A model generated the notes under the pieces. It ran no database searches. It was not told the origin of the DNA and saw only the letters and a program-made list of their open reading frames with translations. A stretch of DNA of 35,844 nucleotides from Tieghemiomyces parasiticus (Eukaryota > Kickxellomycota > Dimargaritomycetes > Dimargaritales > Dimargaritaceae), in the NCBI GenBank assembly GCA_027575765.1, contig JANBPT010000437.1:1-35844 (forward strand). Direction: 5' to 3'. Positions 21,843-33,422 of the stretch are shown in pieces (position 1 is the first letter of the stretch; each line of letters starts with the position of its first letter). The translations under genes were made by a program, and so were the position numbers.

Positions 21843-23390
21843 TCAGATTGTCGATTTCCGAAGGTGGTTGTATCGCGGCAGCATCTGTAACAGCCAAGGT
21901 GAAATTGGTTAGGTTGGTTGGGGATCGGTTAACCGCTGACAAACGGCGCTAGAGTATAACGCATTGGGGAAGAGGGGATGGGGCTGGAAACTTACGTCTT
22001 GCAGGTATTTGAGGTGCTTGATATATACCGCCAGTTGTGACTGTAGTAGGTAAACGCCATCGGGTCGGGAATAGATGTTTGAGAAGTGTTTACATTAGCT
22101 GGTGCGAGGCTTGCGTACACTATTCTGGCTGGGTTCAGTTATCAGCATCTCCGCCACGTCACTTTACCTTGTAATCCTCGGTCTGCAGCCGCCGATCCTG
22201 CGCCCCACCGTAGATGACCGTCTTGTCTGGGACGTGTTCGTTGGCCAGGGTAGAGCAGGCGGGGGTAATCACGCAAAAGTCGCCCAGTGTCGTGCCTACC
22301 AGGACTCGGCCTAAGCATTTTTTTAACGAGTGGGTCGGAGTTAATAACAGCCGTAGTGGCGTTGCGATAATAAGCGATTTCCTTATTCAGTTAGAGAGGG
22401 TCCGTCTTGTCGGTGTCCATCACGCTTGATTCCGATGAAGCATGGGCCCGCTCTTGAGGGCATTTGGCTACTTACCCCGGGCCTCAATGACGTTGTAGTT
22501 TCCTATTTTCGCGCCGTAGATTTCTGTGAGACGGGTAAGATGGCAGGGGTGGAATACAGATAAGCTTGTGTGGCAGAGGAAAACGAGACACGGGTTGGTT
22601 TCCCATTAATGCCCGCGGGGGCCGACTTACCGCTCGCCACCTCTAGGGTGTTGTAATGACCGATAACTAGGGGCTCCTCGGAACTACGGTGAGGCATGGT
22701 GGGCGACGAACGGTGTTAAGGATTAACCAGCTGCCGCCTATGGTTCAGGACCAGCGGTAAGTCATTTTCCTAAAAGAGGGCCTACAGCACGACAGGTAGG
22801 CTTACCGGTTGATGATACGGGTGCACTCGGCAATGATATTATTCTCACCAATGGTGATGGGTCCGCGTTCGGCGATAATTTGGCACTGCGGATGGACCAC
22901 GGTGCCTGGCATGAAGAGTTGGCCGGTGGAGAAAGGGGCATTGAGGATACAGCACCAGTTTAAGTAAATTGTCGCCGCCCATGCAACGCTAGAGGAGGGC
23001 AACAGTCGGGCCCAGGCCCTCGGCGAATTAAGTTCGATTGGGCCTACTTACCAGCCCCTGGCGTGCATACGGGTTAAAGGTATCGAGGGCGAGGCGTAAG
23101 TGCGACGCGGAATAAGGACAATGGCAGCCGTTAGCCGAGAAGAAGGGAGTGCGACGGACACCGTTGGTGTTTTAAGTTAACAAAGGGGGGGCAGCCGGAT
23201 ACCTGGGTATGGGAATGCGTCGCCCGCAAGTGCGGAGGTGTGCGTTCTGGGGCATCCGAGCATTTCGTTCATGCTAGGACGGGGCCCGGGCTACTAGCTT
23301 ACCGATGGTCACAGCACCGCGGATGGCCGAGTCTGCGCACACGATGGCGCCCTGGACGATGGTGATGCTGTCGTGAAGGGAGTTAGGCAT
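21843..23390 (-). CDS. DCTN6: dynactin subunit 6 (p27), left-handed beta-helix protein
   Basis: Eight exons in gene order: 23390-23303, 23057-23052, 22905-22806, 22683-22631, 22523-22476, 22310-22168, 22040-21996 and 21884-21843. They give 174 residues (human DCTN6 is 190). All introns are GT-AG, mostly with GTAAGT or GTAAGC donors, and phases agree throughout. The protein has the hexapeptide beta-helix pattern: [64 protein letters not shown] and [19 protein letters not shown]. The family tail follows: [35 protein letters not shown]6 pairs with DCTN5 at the pointed end of the dynactin Arp1 filament, where dynein cargo binding is regulated. The second exon is only six bases (GGGCTG). Without it the helix turn TIG-AG-TVVHP would lose two residues. 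The start ATG 23390 precedes a typical short N-terminus. Confidence 0.93.
23052..23057 (-). other. DCTN6: six-base micro-exon of DCTN6
   Basis: On the minus strand the sequence reads ...TTTAACCCGTATGCACGCCAG, then GGGCTG, then GTAAGT. A branch-like TTTAAC lies 15 bases before the acceptor. Inclusion inserts two codons and turns TIG-TVVHP into TIGAGTVVHP, restoring the spacing seen in other DCTN6 proteins. Skipping keeps the frame, so an alternative isoform two residues shorter is possible. Confidence 0.8.
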
Positions 23391-25624
23391 GGTGACGATC
23401 AGAAAATGCAGTAGTGGAAGAGAGGACAATCGCTTATTAAATGACAGACCTCGGCGGCGTCTGTAGGGAGGCGTGAGGCAATTACTTTCCTGCGATGTGA
23501 CGCTGAAGTGACTGATAAGGCTCCGCCCCGGCATCATGGTACCTGGGTCGCAGGGCCAGGACGCAATCGTAAACTGGTGGGTGCAGACCTAAACTGGCAC
23601 TGTCTGGTGCTCAGTGTAGTATCAGCTACCGAATTCTAGGGAGCCCAGTGTAATGTACGTGTCTGTCTACTAAATATAATCATGAGAAATGACTATGTGA
23701 TAGCGAACGTCTAGGATGGCAGCCATCCTCTCTAACCTGACACGGTACCAAACTGACCGCTCTGAATAACCTTCCCATAACAGGACCACTCTGTTCGGTC
23801 GGCCTTGAGTAGGCGGGAAGACGATTGCCCATGGTAATGTTCGTAGGGCCAGAGGAGCGTGGTGGCCGCAAGTGGTGGTTCAGGCGACCACCGTCGATCG
23901 TTTAGTGGTAACCAATGCGACGCACTAGCCACTTCATGACAACCCGGGAAGATTGGACATGTCACCCAAACTATTAGGCTGCATCCGAAGCTAGGACGTC
24001 ATACTTTTTGCAAGACCCCGCTCCATCTTCGCCTTCCAAAGACTTAAACCATGGTATTCATAATCGACCGTACCACAGGACTGCTGATCGCTTTAGCGCC
24101 ATATCGTAATGAATGTTCCCCGTGGAATACCTTGCCAGCCCGCCTGGTACAGAAATTCTCTCGCCATTTGGCCACTGAAGTGCAGTAATGATCCATCTCA
24201 AATCCTTTTTAAATAACCATAATAACTGTATCTGAAAAATGAGTCTTGGGTGCGAAACTCCCTTGTGCTCACACCCTGGTATAGACCATGACTTTTCGGT
24301 TGCCAGGTTGATCAAGAAGGATTTCAAGCTAGCTCATATTAGCCAGGGCATGACGAGCCACCATGAAAACCGCGTATGGGTTAGGCAACATCAATCTAGG
24401 AAACCCACCACGTGTTGATTTAGGGAATTAAGTTGGCACTCACCTACCGGTTGGGTGGTTCCTTTTGGGGTAGTCATCCATACCGGTTATACCACGCAGA
24501 CAGCCTTGAACCCAATTATGTACCGGTGCAATGTAAATATGGGCGACATGTCGCTTGATCTCCAAGACAAGTCGATTTCCAGCGGGCAATGAACACACGT
24601 AGTAGTCCATCGGCCTGCGTTTCTCAATAGGCTTAATTTATAGTCCCGGCTCAGGTGATACACTAGGTAAGGAGCAACTGGTGTGCGTCCACTGTTTACC
24701 TTTCCTTCCATAATAATAAACCCCGCCAGATGTCAGCTCAACCTCCATCGCCACCTCGTCACCCCTCCTTTTCAGATCCGACTTTGGCTTACCATTTCGG
24801 ACCCCGCATATCCCTAAACCACTGCGAGAGGTTAGATGATCTGGCCCTCTCTACCGTGCGCCTGGTCAAAGTTGTTTGTAGTGACCGGGGCTTCTAGTGT
24901 CACAGTTTTCCCTAGTCTAGCGATCTTCAGCACGCTGTCCGTGGCGTGTATGTCGATGATGACAGCGGTCGCTAGACTGGCTGCATCATTTTTAGGCCAA
25001 AGTCCCTGTTCAACCTCGCATCCGGGTTCCACTACGCCAGCCTGGCTAGGTCGACGTGCAGCGATAGCCCCCTGACCGATTTGTTGACTTCAACCACTCG
25101 ATAGCCTCTCGAGTATATTGCCAACGGATGTGTATCATGCGAAGGCTTCCCAACGTGGAAAGTAGTAGTGATCGGCTCCCTACTAGCACGTTGGATTAGG
25201 GAGGGAAGTTCAGGTCCTTGTATAACTAATTAGGCTGATGGGCGACCAACGTACCTAGTTGGTGATAAAATCCGTAATTGTTGGCCCAGGTCAGTGTACA
25301 ATTTCGCAGTTTAGTATGCCAAGTTTGGGTAGGGAGGAATCGCGAAAATCGTCCCATCTGGTCAGCATGTACTGGGCGAAGCGCGTCAATCAAAGAAGGG
25401 GCAATGCCATGGCTAAGGACTCCAGATACTTGCATTGGCGTCGTTCATGTTCCTCGCCTTACCTTGCACCTCATCGTCTTCCTCATTCACAGTCATCTCT
25501 ACGGTCCACTCAGCCCTCTTTCTGGCCTTTCTACTTACCTTTTTTAGCCGTTTCATTTGTGGAGACGCCGTCTATTCACGCCTCACTTTCTTCCCGTTGC
25601 CCACATCTACCACTTTTTTTTACA
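23391..25624. other. intergenic region between divergent genes
   Basis: These 2.2 kb separate DCTN6 (minus) from the 299-residue gene (plus) and must contain both promoters. No gene is recognised. Several minus-strand frames of 60-90 codons (about 23680-23965, 24058-24327, 24487-24711) have no identifiable family. The minus-strand frame at about 24797-25065 is more protein-like and has IIDIHATDSVLKIARLG, weakly like a retropepsin. The 200 bases before 25625 are pyrimidine-rich, like a fungal promoter and leader. Confidence 0.5.
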
Positions 25625-26670
25625 ATGAACAACCAACGGGCTGCGCCCAATAGCCAGTCCTCAAACCGAACGAACGCGGCCAACATGGCTGCCTTCCGCG
25701 CCATAAACGGCCAGCCACGGATGGCTGGTCCGGGGATGCCCACGAACCCCAACATGTCGAATCTGAGTCCCATGCTGCTCAGTCAGCTGTCCCAGATGCA
25801 GCGCTTCTCGCAGCCACCCACGAACATGGTGCCTTCGTCGGTGCCACTGGTGTCTCCGACCGCGGCCCAGATGGCCGGAGCACCTACCGACCCGGCGGCG
25901 GCCGCGGGGAGCCGGGGAGTATCGAACGGCACAACCACGTTTAACTTCATGACCCCACTCAGCCCCACGCACCACACCCAGGCGACAGCTTCACCGCGGG
26001 CCCCTTCGACCTCCCACAAGAAGAAAACCGCTGCCAAAGCCAAGTCTCAGGCGCCTCCATCGGTCGTCAATACCGACGAAATTGACCTGCCAGGCGATGA
26101 ATTCGATACCGTTAAGCCCGTAGAGCTGGCCATCGCGCGCTACCTACGTAACCATGAGTATATGGCCGATATCTTTTCGGCCTACCCGGCCACGGCGGTC
26201 AAGCTGCCGCCTAACTCATGGGCCGACCAGGAGGTCAACCAGCTCAAGGAGCGCAAGGTAAGTATGATTCACCGACTTTGACTGGTCACAGTTGCGTTTC
26301 AAATCGCTATTAGGGTATTTTCAGCCACTGGGGTGTAGCCTGCGAGTTGCCTTTGGTACTAACGTTTTTTGGCTTTCCTAACGGACGCCGACATGTCATG
26401 CAGGACGATTTGGAGAAGGACACGCGCACTATGGAGGCCGACCATGAAGCGTACATAAAGCGCTGCCGCGACGCGTGGACCGCGGTGGCCGAGCTGCAGG
26501 ACGAGATCGAACAGGCCACCGGCTCGGAAACCCTTGCCGAGCTGCAGCGGCGGCTGGAGACGACCTATGCGGACCAGCTCAAACCATTCGGTCATATCGA
26601 AAGGGTGCCGGAGTCCAACGTGAAAACCGCTGACCGCATGTTCGAACAACCGGCATTCATTTCCTTGTAA
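25625..26670 (+). CDS. unrecognised protein, disordered N-terminus and helical C-terminus
   Basis: Two exons, 25625-26257 and 26404-26670, give 299 residues. The intron has a GTAAGT donor and a TGCAG acceptor and lies between complete codons (KERK|DDLE). Residues 1 to about 160 are Asn/Gln/Met/Pro/Ala-rich and disordered, with a Lys-rich patch (SHKKKTAAKAKS, about 137-148), a style common in transcription and chromatin cofactors. The C-terminal half is orderly: VELAIARYLRNHEYMADIF (about 176-194), a Pro turn (VKLPPNSW), then about 90 residues of heptad-like, strongly charged helix (QEVNQLKERKDDLEKDTRT, WTAVAELQDEIEQ, LAELQRRLETTY) and a short tail. The frame extends upstream to 25259 but that part is not protein-like, and ATG 25625 follows a pyrimidine-rich leader. 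A nuclear cofactor subunit is a guess from composition only; I cannot name a family. Confidence 0.8.
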
Positions 26671-27392
26671 TTACTTTGCCATTTTGTAAAGGGCTTTTCC
26701 TCCGCTACCCTACCGGTTGGCTACTACTCTGGTGACCGCTCCTGCAACACGGCATCCACAAGTTTTTATACCCCAGCCAATGTATCACCAAATCCAATCC
26801 TTGTCACGCATAATGAATTAGTTGAAGTTGGAAGGTTTCAGATAACGGTCATTGCCGCGAAAATAGGCTCTTGGGCAGGCGTGGATTAGAGTCGTAACGG
26901 CCAGTAGAGTAGTACATTGGCCCATTTCACAATTTAACTATTTTGTGGGCTTATATGCTTCACTTAACTCGGCACTTAATGACCAACAACCATCCGCCGT
27001 AAAAGGGTAGCATCGTTCTTCTCGATTTTGCTATTCATTTGGTCCTCTAGGTTGACTAGCCCTAGACCTTTTAATGACCCCCTGGAGACGAGATGCCCCA
27101 GCAGGTTCCCAGCGGGGTCCCAACGACGGCACCCTGCCGCAGTCTGCCGCCGGGTGCTGCGGATGTGTGCACACACCTGATGGTCGCCGTTCCAGGTCAT
27201 AAAGGGGCTTAAAAGCCCGGGCGCTGCTGCCACCTTGACTGGTCCAGTCCCACTATATCTGTGCCTCTCCACTCACTTAAATTTCACGGTAGTCCGGCCC
27301 AACTGCCATTGCCTACTTTCAACCGACTCTGCGCTTCGTCATTCCCTCTCATCCCGCACCTCCCCTCGCCGATTCCTCGATACTCGCTCCAA
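26671..27392. other. intergenic region upstream of the Slh1-like helicase
   Basis: It contains the 3' flank of the previous gene and the promoter and leader of the helicase gene (pyrimidine-rich from about 27290). On the minus strand at about 26976-27110 a short frame reads SRGSLKGLGLVNLEDQ and ATLLRRMV. This loosely resembles the GGLGL..L..Q segment near the C-terminus of LINE reverse transcriptases and may be a retroelement scrap. An additional upstream exon of the helicase gene cannot be excluded. Confidence 0.45.
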
Positions 27393-30300
27393 ATGGATCA
27401 TGGTTCGCAACTCGCCGCCGGCACCGACCCTTTCCTGGCGCTCTGCCTGCCTCCGCCCGACCTGCTCGTGTCCGGGGCTTTCCTCCAGCAGAGCACTGTC
27501 AGCACCTCGGCCCCCGTCGGGCTGCCCCCGCTGACGGGTAAGTGGCTCATTTGGGCGCGTGGCTTTGACCCCTACGACCCGTCTTCCATACCTTGTCGAA
27601 ACCCCCCCCCTTCTCCTGCCCTACCACCTCTAATGCCTCCCCTTAGGTACTTCCTGATTGCTACCTTTTACTGACCAGAGATTCGCCCCGAGGGCCACCA
27701 GCTACGCCAGGCCCGTGTCCAGGCCCTGCGGCGAGCCCGTCAGGACCGGCCGCTCCGACCTCAGGTAGGTAGCCAATAGCTTGTGGGCGTGCCTTTACAG
27801 GCCCACTGACCGAAGCCGATATCCAACCACAGCGTCATCCCCGCTAACTGTACCGCTGTTTCCCCCTGCCTCGGCCGACCGCTACCTGCCCCCAGACACG
27901 CACCGCGACCGATGAGTATCCGCACGTTTATAACTCGCGGCAGGCCGGCAATACACTGTCCATGTTTGGCCAGCGCTATGCTCTGCCCGTTGGGACCGAG
28001 CGCGAGGATTATCATGACTACGAAGAAATCACCATCCCTGTCACCACCCAGGCCCCCATACGCATTACTGAAGCACCCGTCCTGATAGAAAACCTCGATC
28101 CGCTCTGTCGTCGGACGTTCAAAGTAGGTATCCATGGTCGTGTTTCCGAATAATTTGGATGTTTTTTTAACAATTTGCCCCACTTCCACCCCCAGACGTA
28201 ACGCGAAAGATACCTGCAGAGAAGGGAGGATACGGCGCTGCCTACACCCCTGCTCCTTATCAACGGCACGCAATGAGGTTCACATAGGTTTCAGCACTGT
28301 CTGCTCTACGATCCTCGCCCCACCTTTCCCCCTCCCCTCTCATCATTTCCGCCCGACAGGAGTTCTACTGCCTGTACTAACCTATTTCCGAACTCAACTC
28401 GATCCTCTGTCACACTCAACCCCGACCACGTAGAGCTACCGCTCCCTTAACCGCATCCAATCCATCATCTACCCGACGGCCTACCAGAGCAATGAAAATA
28501 TGCTGGTATGTGCCCCGACCGGCGCGGGTAAGACTGACGTTGCCATGCTGACCATTCTGCGCACCATTGCATTGTTCTGCCGTCCTCGGCCGTGGGAGGT
28601 GACTACGGCGTGCAATTCGGACCGGCCACCGTTTGCGGTGGACCGAGACGACTTTAAAATTATCTACGTGGCACCCATGAAGGCCCTGGCCGCCGAGGTC
28701 ACCCGCAAGATTGCCTCCCGGGTGAAGTGGCTCGGACTCAATGTACGTGAACTTACCGGGGACATGCAGCTCACGCGTGCCGAAGTGCGCGCTACCCAGA
28801 TTCTGGTAACCACCCCGGAGAAATGGGACGTCGTGACCCGCAAGGGTACCGGCGACACGGACTTGGTGTCCAAAGTGCGTCTGCTTATCATCGACGAGGT
28901 CCACCTGCTCCATGAGGACCGCGGAGCCGTCCTGGAATCCTTGGTGGCCCGCACTCTTCGCCAGGTCGAAACCAGCCAGGCCCTAATCCGCATCGTTGGC
29001 CTCTCAGCCACCCTACCCAACTACGTGGATGTGGCCCATTTCCTACGGGTCAACCCTTATGTGGGTCTGTTCTATTTCGACGCCAGCTTTCGGCCCGTTC
29101 CTCTAGAACAACACTTCATTGGAGTCAAAGGAAAGCCCAACTCTTTCACCTCGCTGCAGGGCCTTAACCGCCGTTGCTACGCCACCTGCGCGGACTTGGT
29201 CGCTCGCGGCCACCAGGTCATGGTATTCGTGCACGCCCGCCGCGAAACAGCCAAGACCGCCCAGTACCTGCGCCTGCGGGCCGCCGAGGAGGTCACCTCG
29301 GAGGATTTTGCTGGGGACCCCGCCGTCCTGGCCCCTTTCCTACCACGTCTGGCCCGCTCACGACAGCGTGAATTACAAGATCTGGTACCCGCTGGATTCG
29401 CCATCCACCACGCCGGCATGACCCGCCCCGACCGGACCCTGGCCGAGGAACTATTCGCGGCCGGGGCGGTACGGGTCCTGTGCTGTACCTCGACGCTGGC
29501 CTGGGGTGTTAACCTCCCGGCCTACGCCGTATGTTTGAAGGGCACGAGCGTATACTCGGCGGACCAGGGCAAGTTTGTGGACCTTTCGGTGCTGGACGTG
29601 CTGCAGATCTTTGGCCGGGCGGGCCGACCTCAATACGAGAGCGAGGGCGTCGGTTACATCCTCACCACCCACGACCGCCTGGCCCACTACGTATCCGCGA
29701 TCACCCAACAGCACCCCATCGAGTCATGCTTCCCGCGCCACCTGGCCGATAATCTCAACGCCGAGGTGGCCCTGGGTACCGTGGCCACGCTGACCGATGC
29801 TGCAGCCTGGCTGGGCTACACCTTCTTTCATGTCCGCCTCACCCGCAACCCCTTGGCCTACGGGTTAACCCCTTCGGCCGTCGAGGACGATCCGGGTCTG
29901 GTCCGGCACCGCCGGGACCTGTTGGCGGTCGCCGCGCGGCTACTCCATACCCTCAAGATGGTCCGCTACGACGCCACCTCTGAAAGACTGGAGGCGACCG
30001 CCCTCGGCCGGCTGGCCTCCGCTTACTATCTGGGCCACACCACGGTGGCCACCGCGAGTGAGGGGCTCCGTCCGCGCTTCTCTGAGGCCGACGGGCTGGC
30101 CCTACTCAGCCGTTGCGGCGAATTCTCCCAGATTACCGTACGCGAAAGCGAACGCATCGAACTCGAGCAACTGCTACACAACGACTGCTACTGTGCCGTC
30201 CCCGGGGGCCTCGACACTGGCGCGGGCAAGGTCAATGTGCTGCTGCAGGCCACCATCAATCGGTCCCATGTGACGGACCCATCCCTGATTGCTGATCTGG

Positions 30301-33300
30301 CATACGTGCGACAGAACTCGGGGCGCGTGGTCCGGGCCCTGTTTGAATTAGCCCTGGACCGCCGCTGGGGGGCCGCCGCCCGTGTCTTACTCACCCTAAC
30401 CCTGTGTCTGGAGCACCAGTTGTGGCCCTTCGAACCCCCGCTGGTCCAGATGGATCGTACCATGCCCCCCGGCCTCGCCCAGCGGCTCGAACGCCTCCCT
30501 CATGACCCGGTCGTTCTTCGCACCGTGGACCCCACCGAGCTGGGGGACCGTCTGCTGCGCGGAGTCCGCGAGTTCCCGCACATTACCCTCACCACCACCC
30601 TGGCCCCGCTAGCCCATACCGTCCTCCGACTCCGTGCGACCTTGGCCGTCGATTTCCAGTGGAGTGACCGGCTCCATGGCGCCGGCGAGCCCTGGTGGGT
30701 ACTGGTGGAAGGTGAAACGGCCGACGCCCCCATCTACCACGCTGAGCGGGTATGGCTACGTCGAAAGCTCGCGACCCTAACGGTGGAGGTACTACTTCCC
30801 GTGCCCGATCCGCTGCCCGCCACCCTGGCTGTCCGCGTCGTCTCGGACCGCTGGCTGGGCGCGACGACGGTGGCCTCAGTGCAGATGGCCGACGTTACCC
30901 TACCGGCGGCCCCACCCCCAGCCACCCCTCTGCTTCCGCTTGACCCGGTCCCGGTGCGCGCGGTGACAGGTTCAGCCACCACCCTCCAATCCGCGTCTCC
31001 CGGGATCCCCTACTTCAACCCCATCCAGACCCAGCTGTTACATGCCCTCTACCGAACCCGGGACCCACTGGTCGTGGCTGCCCCCGCTGGGACCGGTCGA
31101 GCTACCCTATTGACCTTGGCAGTCCTGGGCCAGCGGCACCGTGGCCCTACCCTCATCCTGGGCACCCCTGTCGTCGGCTGGATCGACCGGCTGGCTCGCA
31201 ACTGGCTGGCGACTACCACCAAGGTCACGATCGCCGAATTAGCCTCCACAGAGTCAGCGGACGTGTACGTTACGACCCCTGCGCGGTACGCCCGACTCCT
31301 ACGTCGGTCATTCCTTGGCGATGACCACTCTGTCGTCAGCGACACGCTACCACCCACTCCGTTTACCCAGGTCCTCGTGGCCGGCATCGATCGGCTCCTG
31401 GGTGATCCTAAACAGGGCCCTGCTCTGGAGGCCGTGGTGCAGCACTTGCGGTCCGCCGAGGGCAGTGGCGTCAGGCGCGTGGCCCTAGCCGTGGCCCAAC
31501 TTGCCGCCCCGGCTGATGTGGCCGCGTGGTGGGGCCTCCCTGCGGGCCGGGCCCCGCACCTCTACAATTTTTCGGATGCCGTGCGCCCACACCCTGTCAC
31601 CGTTGATGTGGAAGGTTTCCCGGAGCCCCACTACCAGGCCCGCCTGGCCGCCATGCAGCGCCCCGTGTATTTAGCTCTGCGCGGGTTTTTGGCGGAAGAG
31701 GCCACCCTCGAAGTCGGTGGCGGGGCCCTGGTCGTGGTACCGTCCCGTCGCCAACTCCACCTGACGGCACGCGACCTGATCGCCCACGGCAGTCAGGAGG
31801 AGAATCCGAGGCCTTTCCTGGGTCCCGGTGGGACTGACGCCGCCGTAACCCGTGTGCGGGACTCCGCCCTGCGGCACGCCCTCGGCTTCGGCCTGGGGCT
31901 AGACCACGCTGGCCTCCCGGAGACGGACCGCCGGCTGGTGCGCCGCCTGTTCCGCACCGGCGCGGTCCGCGTTCTGCTTACCACGGCACCCAGTCAGCCG
32001 GCTCCGCTGGTGGTGGTGGTAGGCACCGAGATTTTTGATGGGCGCACGCAGACCTACGTGGATCGACCCCCCTCCGAACTCCGTCGCACCGTGGAGCAGG
32101 CCACCCGGCGCGCCCTCGTACTCGTACAGGACGCGAAACGGGCCTTTTACGCCCGGTTCCTACGCGAACCGTGGCCTGTCGAGTCGGCCCTCGGGGAGTC
32201 CCTTGGCGACTACCTGAACGCCGGACTGGCGGTTGGCGCCATCCATACGCGCCGGGAGGCCGTTGGTTACCTCGGCGGGACCTTCTATTACCGCCGGTTG
32301 TTGGCTAACCCGACTTACTACGAGGTTAAGCAGGCTAACCAGGGGCTTTCCCGCCGGGTGGATGCCTCTTTCGCTGCGCTGGCAGCGGCCGGATGTTTGG
32401 CAGAACCCAAAACCGAGGAAGGTGCCGACCTCGCCGACCGGCCGGTCACCGTGACCCCGCTGGGCCGACTTGCTGCCAAGCACACCCTCGCTCCGGAGAC
32501 CGCGGCGGCCTTCCAAGCTGCCGTGGCCCACTCGGTATCTGTGGCACCTGGCACTCCGAGCGCTCCGTTCCGACCGTTGCTGATCGCTCTCGCCGGCTCG
32601 GTCGTTTACACAAGCCTACCCGTCCGCCTCCGCGACGACGATCCTGCGGGGCGAGCCCTGCTCCGCCAGGTCCCACTCACCGGCCCGTACCCGCCCACCA
32701 GTCCGCACGCCCGTGCTCTCTTCCTGCTACAGGCCCGCCTCGAACGTCTCTCGCTCCCTGATCCGGACGATTTAGCCGATTTGCGCACTGTTCTCGAACC
32801 TGCCGGTCGCTTGGCCGAGGCGCTGGTGGCCGTGGCCGCCCTGTGCGGTACCCTTGCCTCCCTGCTACACTCCCTCATGCTGGCACAGGGTCTCGCCCGG
32901 GGGCTGTGGCCGTATCAATCACCCCTTCGAGCGGTTCCCGGGATCACCGCGGTCCCCGAAACCCTCATACTCCCTGAACTCATGGTGCTGAGTGAAACCG
33001 AGCTGACCTCCACCTTGCAGTCGGCCCTGGCGCTTGACCGTACTACCACGGCAGCCGCGGTCGCTTACGTGCGCGGATCTCCGATCGTTGACATCCACCT
33101 CGACCCTTACCGGGCCGCACATACCAGGCAGGCTGAACTGCATGTTCGCCTCACCCGCCACCCCACCGCGGCGGATAGTCCTGTGGCGGCCGACTCGGAA
33201 GCCTGGTGGGTAGTCCTAGGACAGGCTGCTGAGGACCGCGTGCTGGCCGCCCGGCGGGTCCATTTTGCTGTACTGCCGCATCAAGTCACGGAGGCCACCG

Positions 33301-33422
33301 TCACCCTCGCAGTTCCCATCGACGCGTCAGTGGGGGCCACCCTGTACCTGATGAGTGAGACACACCTGGGCTTGGACCAGGAACGACCGGTGAGCTGGGC
33401 CGATAGCACCGAACGAAGTTAG
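27393..33422 (+). CDS. SLH1: Slh1/ASCC3-family Ski2-like tandem helicase with degenerate second cassette
   Basis: Four exons, 27393-27537, 27679-27764, 27896-28123 and 28434-33422, give 1815 residues; phases agree and introns are GT-AG. Slh1/ASCC3 is the helicase of the RQT/ASC-1 complex that splits collided ribosomes; ASCC3 also acts in alkylation repair. Cassette 1 is intact: APTGAGKT (180-187), APMKALAAEV, TPEKWDV, DEVH (307-310), LSATLPNY, FVHAR, CTSTLAWGVN and QIFGRAGRPQY (544-554), followed by a Sec63-like region. ELTGDMQLTR, VTTPEKWDVVTRKG and SFRPVPLEQHFIGVKGKP place it with Slh1/ASCC3 rather than Brr2. Cassette 2 (about 1015-1450) keeps the fold (FNPIQTQLLHALYRT, LVVVPSRRQ, DHAGLPETDRRLV, EPWPVES) but motif I is GTGRAT (Arg1042 for Lys), motif II is AGID (1136-1139), and motifs III, V and VI are lost. 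A second Sec63 region ends the protein. The pre-helicase part is short (about 175 residues), so a missed upstream exon is possible. Confidence 0.95.

Noticed and set aside
28416..29020. Minus-strand frames across the helicase motif I region
   Set aside because: Antisense shadows of a strongly conserved plus-strand helicase.
31000..32330. Sequencing error as the cause of the degenerate second cassette
   Set aside because: The frame is unbroken for 1663 codons and the changes are substitutions and in-frame losses spread over all motifs, which errors would not produce.
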